Under the pieces are notes generated by a model. The model was not told where the DNA came from and made no database searches. It worked only from the letters and a program-made list of their open reading frames with translations. Shown one piece after another: positions 23,194-23,288 of a stretch of 23,288 nt of DNA. The translations under genes and the position numbers were made by a program. Within the stretch, counting starts at the first letter, position 1. Each line of letters starts with the position of its first letter. This DNA comes from Candidatus Pacearchaeota archaeon (GTDB taxonomy: Archaea; Nanoarchaeota; Nanoarchaeia; Pacearchaeales; GW2011-AR1): assembly GCA_002686195.1 (NCBI GenBank), contig NZAS01000096.1, forward strand, positions 13,117 through 36,404, in the 5' to 3' direction.

Positions 23194-23221
23194 TCCATTG
23201 CTGAGATATTCTTGATATAAT
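23194..23221 (+). promoter_or_regulatory. TCCATT-class promoter, leadered
   Basis: TCCATT (23194-23199) lies 16 bp before TATAAT (23216-23221) with TGA. ATG 23241 follows after 19 nt with GAAAGGAAA. Confidence 0.8.
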
Positions 23222-23240
23222 GGGATGAAAGGAAACACCC

Positions 23241-23288
23241 ATGCTTAAGAAAATTACAGTCGGATTCGTCATTCAAAACTTCGACCCG
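23241..23288 (+). CDS. Start of a further gene, cut by the window end
   Basis: Only 16 codons are visible (MLKKITVGFVIQNFDP), after a ribosome site GAAAGGAAACACCC and a TCCATT-class promoter. The beginning is basic and then hydrophobic. Nothing more can be said of it. Confidence 0.7.
   Translation, partial: MLKKITVGFVIQNFDP

Noticed and set aside
1..23288. CRISPR array or insertion sequence
   Set aside because: The repeated blocks are promoters at varying distances, not regular repeats with spacers, and no transposase or terminal repeats flank any unit.

Overview
The window looks like part of a large tailed-phage genome. Every supportable gene is on the + strand, genes are short and tightly packed, and stop codons run into tRNAs and promoters. 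There are 22 well-formed tRNA genes plus one aberrant one and several broken copies. Virus-type functions are present (sigma factor, ATP-dependent DNA ligase, RadA-like ATPase, DNA methyltransferase, homing endonucleases, a Lar-like restriction-alleviation protein). No rRNA, ribosomal protein, virion structural gene, integrase, IS element or CRISPR array was seen. The host cannot be named from this sequence. Frequent ATGs placed at the predicted transcription start suggest a host that tolerates leaderless mRNAs.

Layout. 1-2018: the end of an unrecognised gene, a RadA-like ATPase and a small membrane protein. 2048-2372: a highly folded region with no convincing protein gene, probably a structured RNA with an attenuator-like end. 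2389-13269: a tRNA region into which are threaded two PD-(D/E)XK and two HNH homing-type endonucleases, a SAM methyltransferase, a Lar-like zinc protein, a radical SAM enzyme and many small unknown proteins. 13499-14428: a sigma-70-family factor. 14415-17501: small membrane and unknown proteins. 17591-21131: a PARP with WGR and catalytic domains, a cytosine-type DNA methyltransferase, an unknown protein and an ATP-dependent DNA ligase, each with its own promoter. 21181 to the end: more small unknown genes.

The dominant unlisted signal is a repeated promoter. A TTCTCCATAG-like block has TCCATA (3 copies TCCATT, 1 copy TACATA) 16 or 17 bp upstream of TATAAT, usually as an extended -10 TGATATAAT. 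I found 21 copies. The -10 is ordinary sigma-70, but the -35 box is not TTGACA. The window encodes its own sigma factor, whose gene has a different promoter (TGTACA-16-TATAAT), so that factor is a natural candidate to read the class. In nine copies the ATG begins 5-6 nt after the -10, so the mRNA should start at or next to the start codon; most other copies lead to a 19-59 nt leader with a Shine-Dalgarno. A phage-encoded initiator-type tRNA-Met lies in the same region.

Other notable systems: two cassettes in which an HNH gene plus an intact tRNA sit between the two halves of another tRNA whose acceptor halves still pair; hairpins that bury ribosome-binding sites or start codons of small and endonuclease genes; two tRNAs with class II variable arms but Asn and Ile(AUA) anticodons; and a PARP near a DNA ligase, reminiscent of eukaryotic nick repair.
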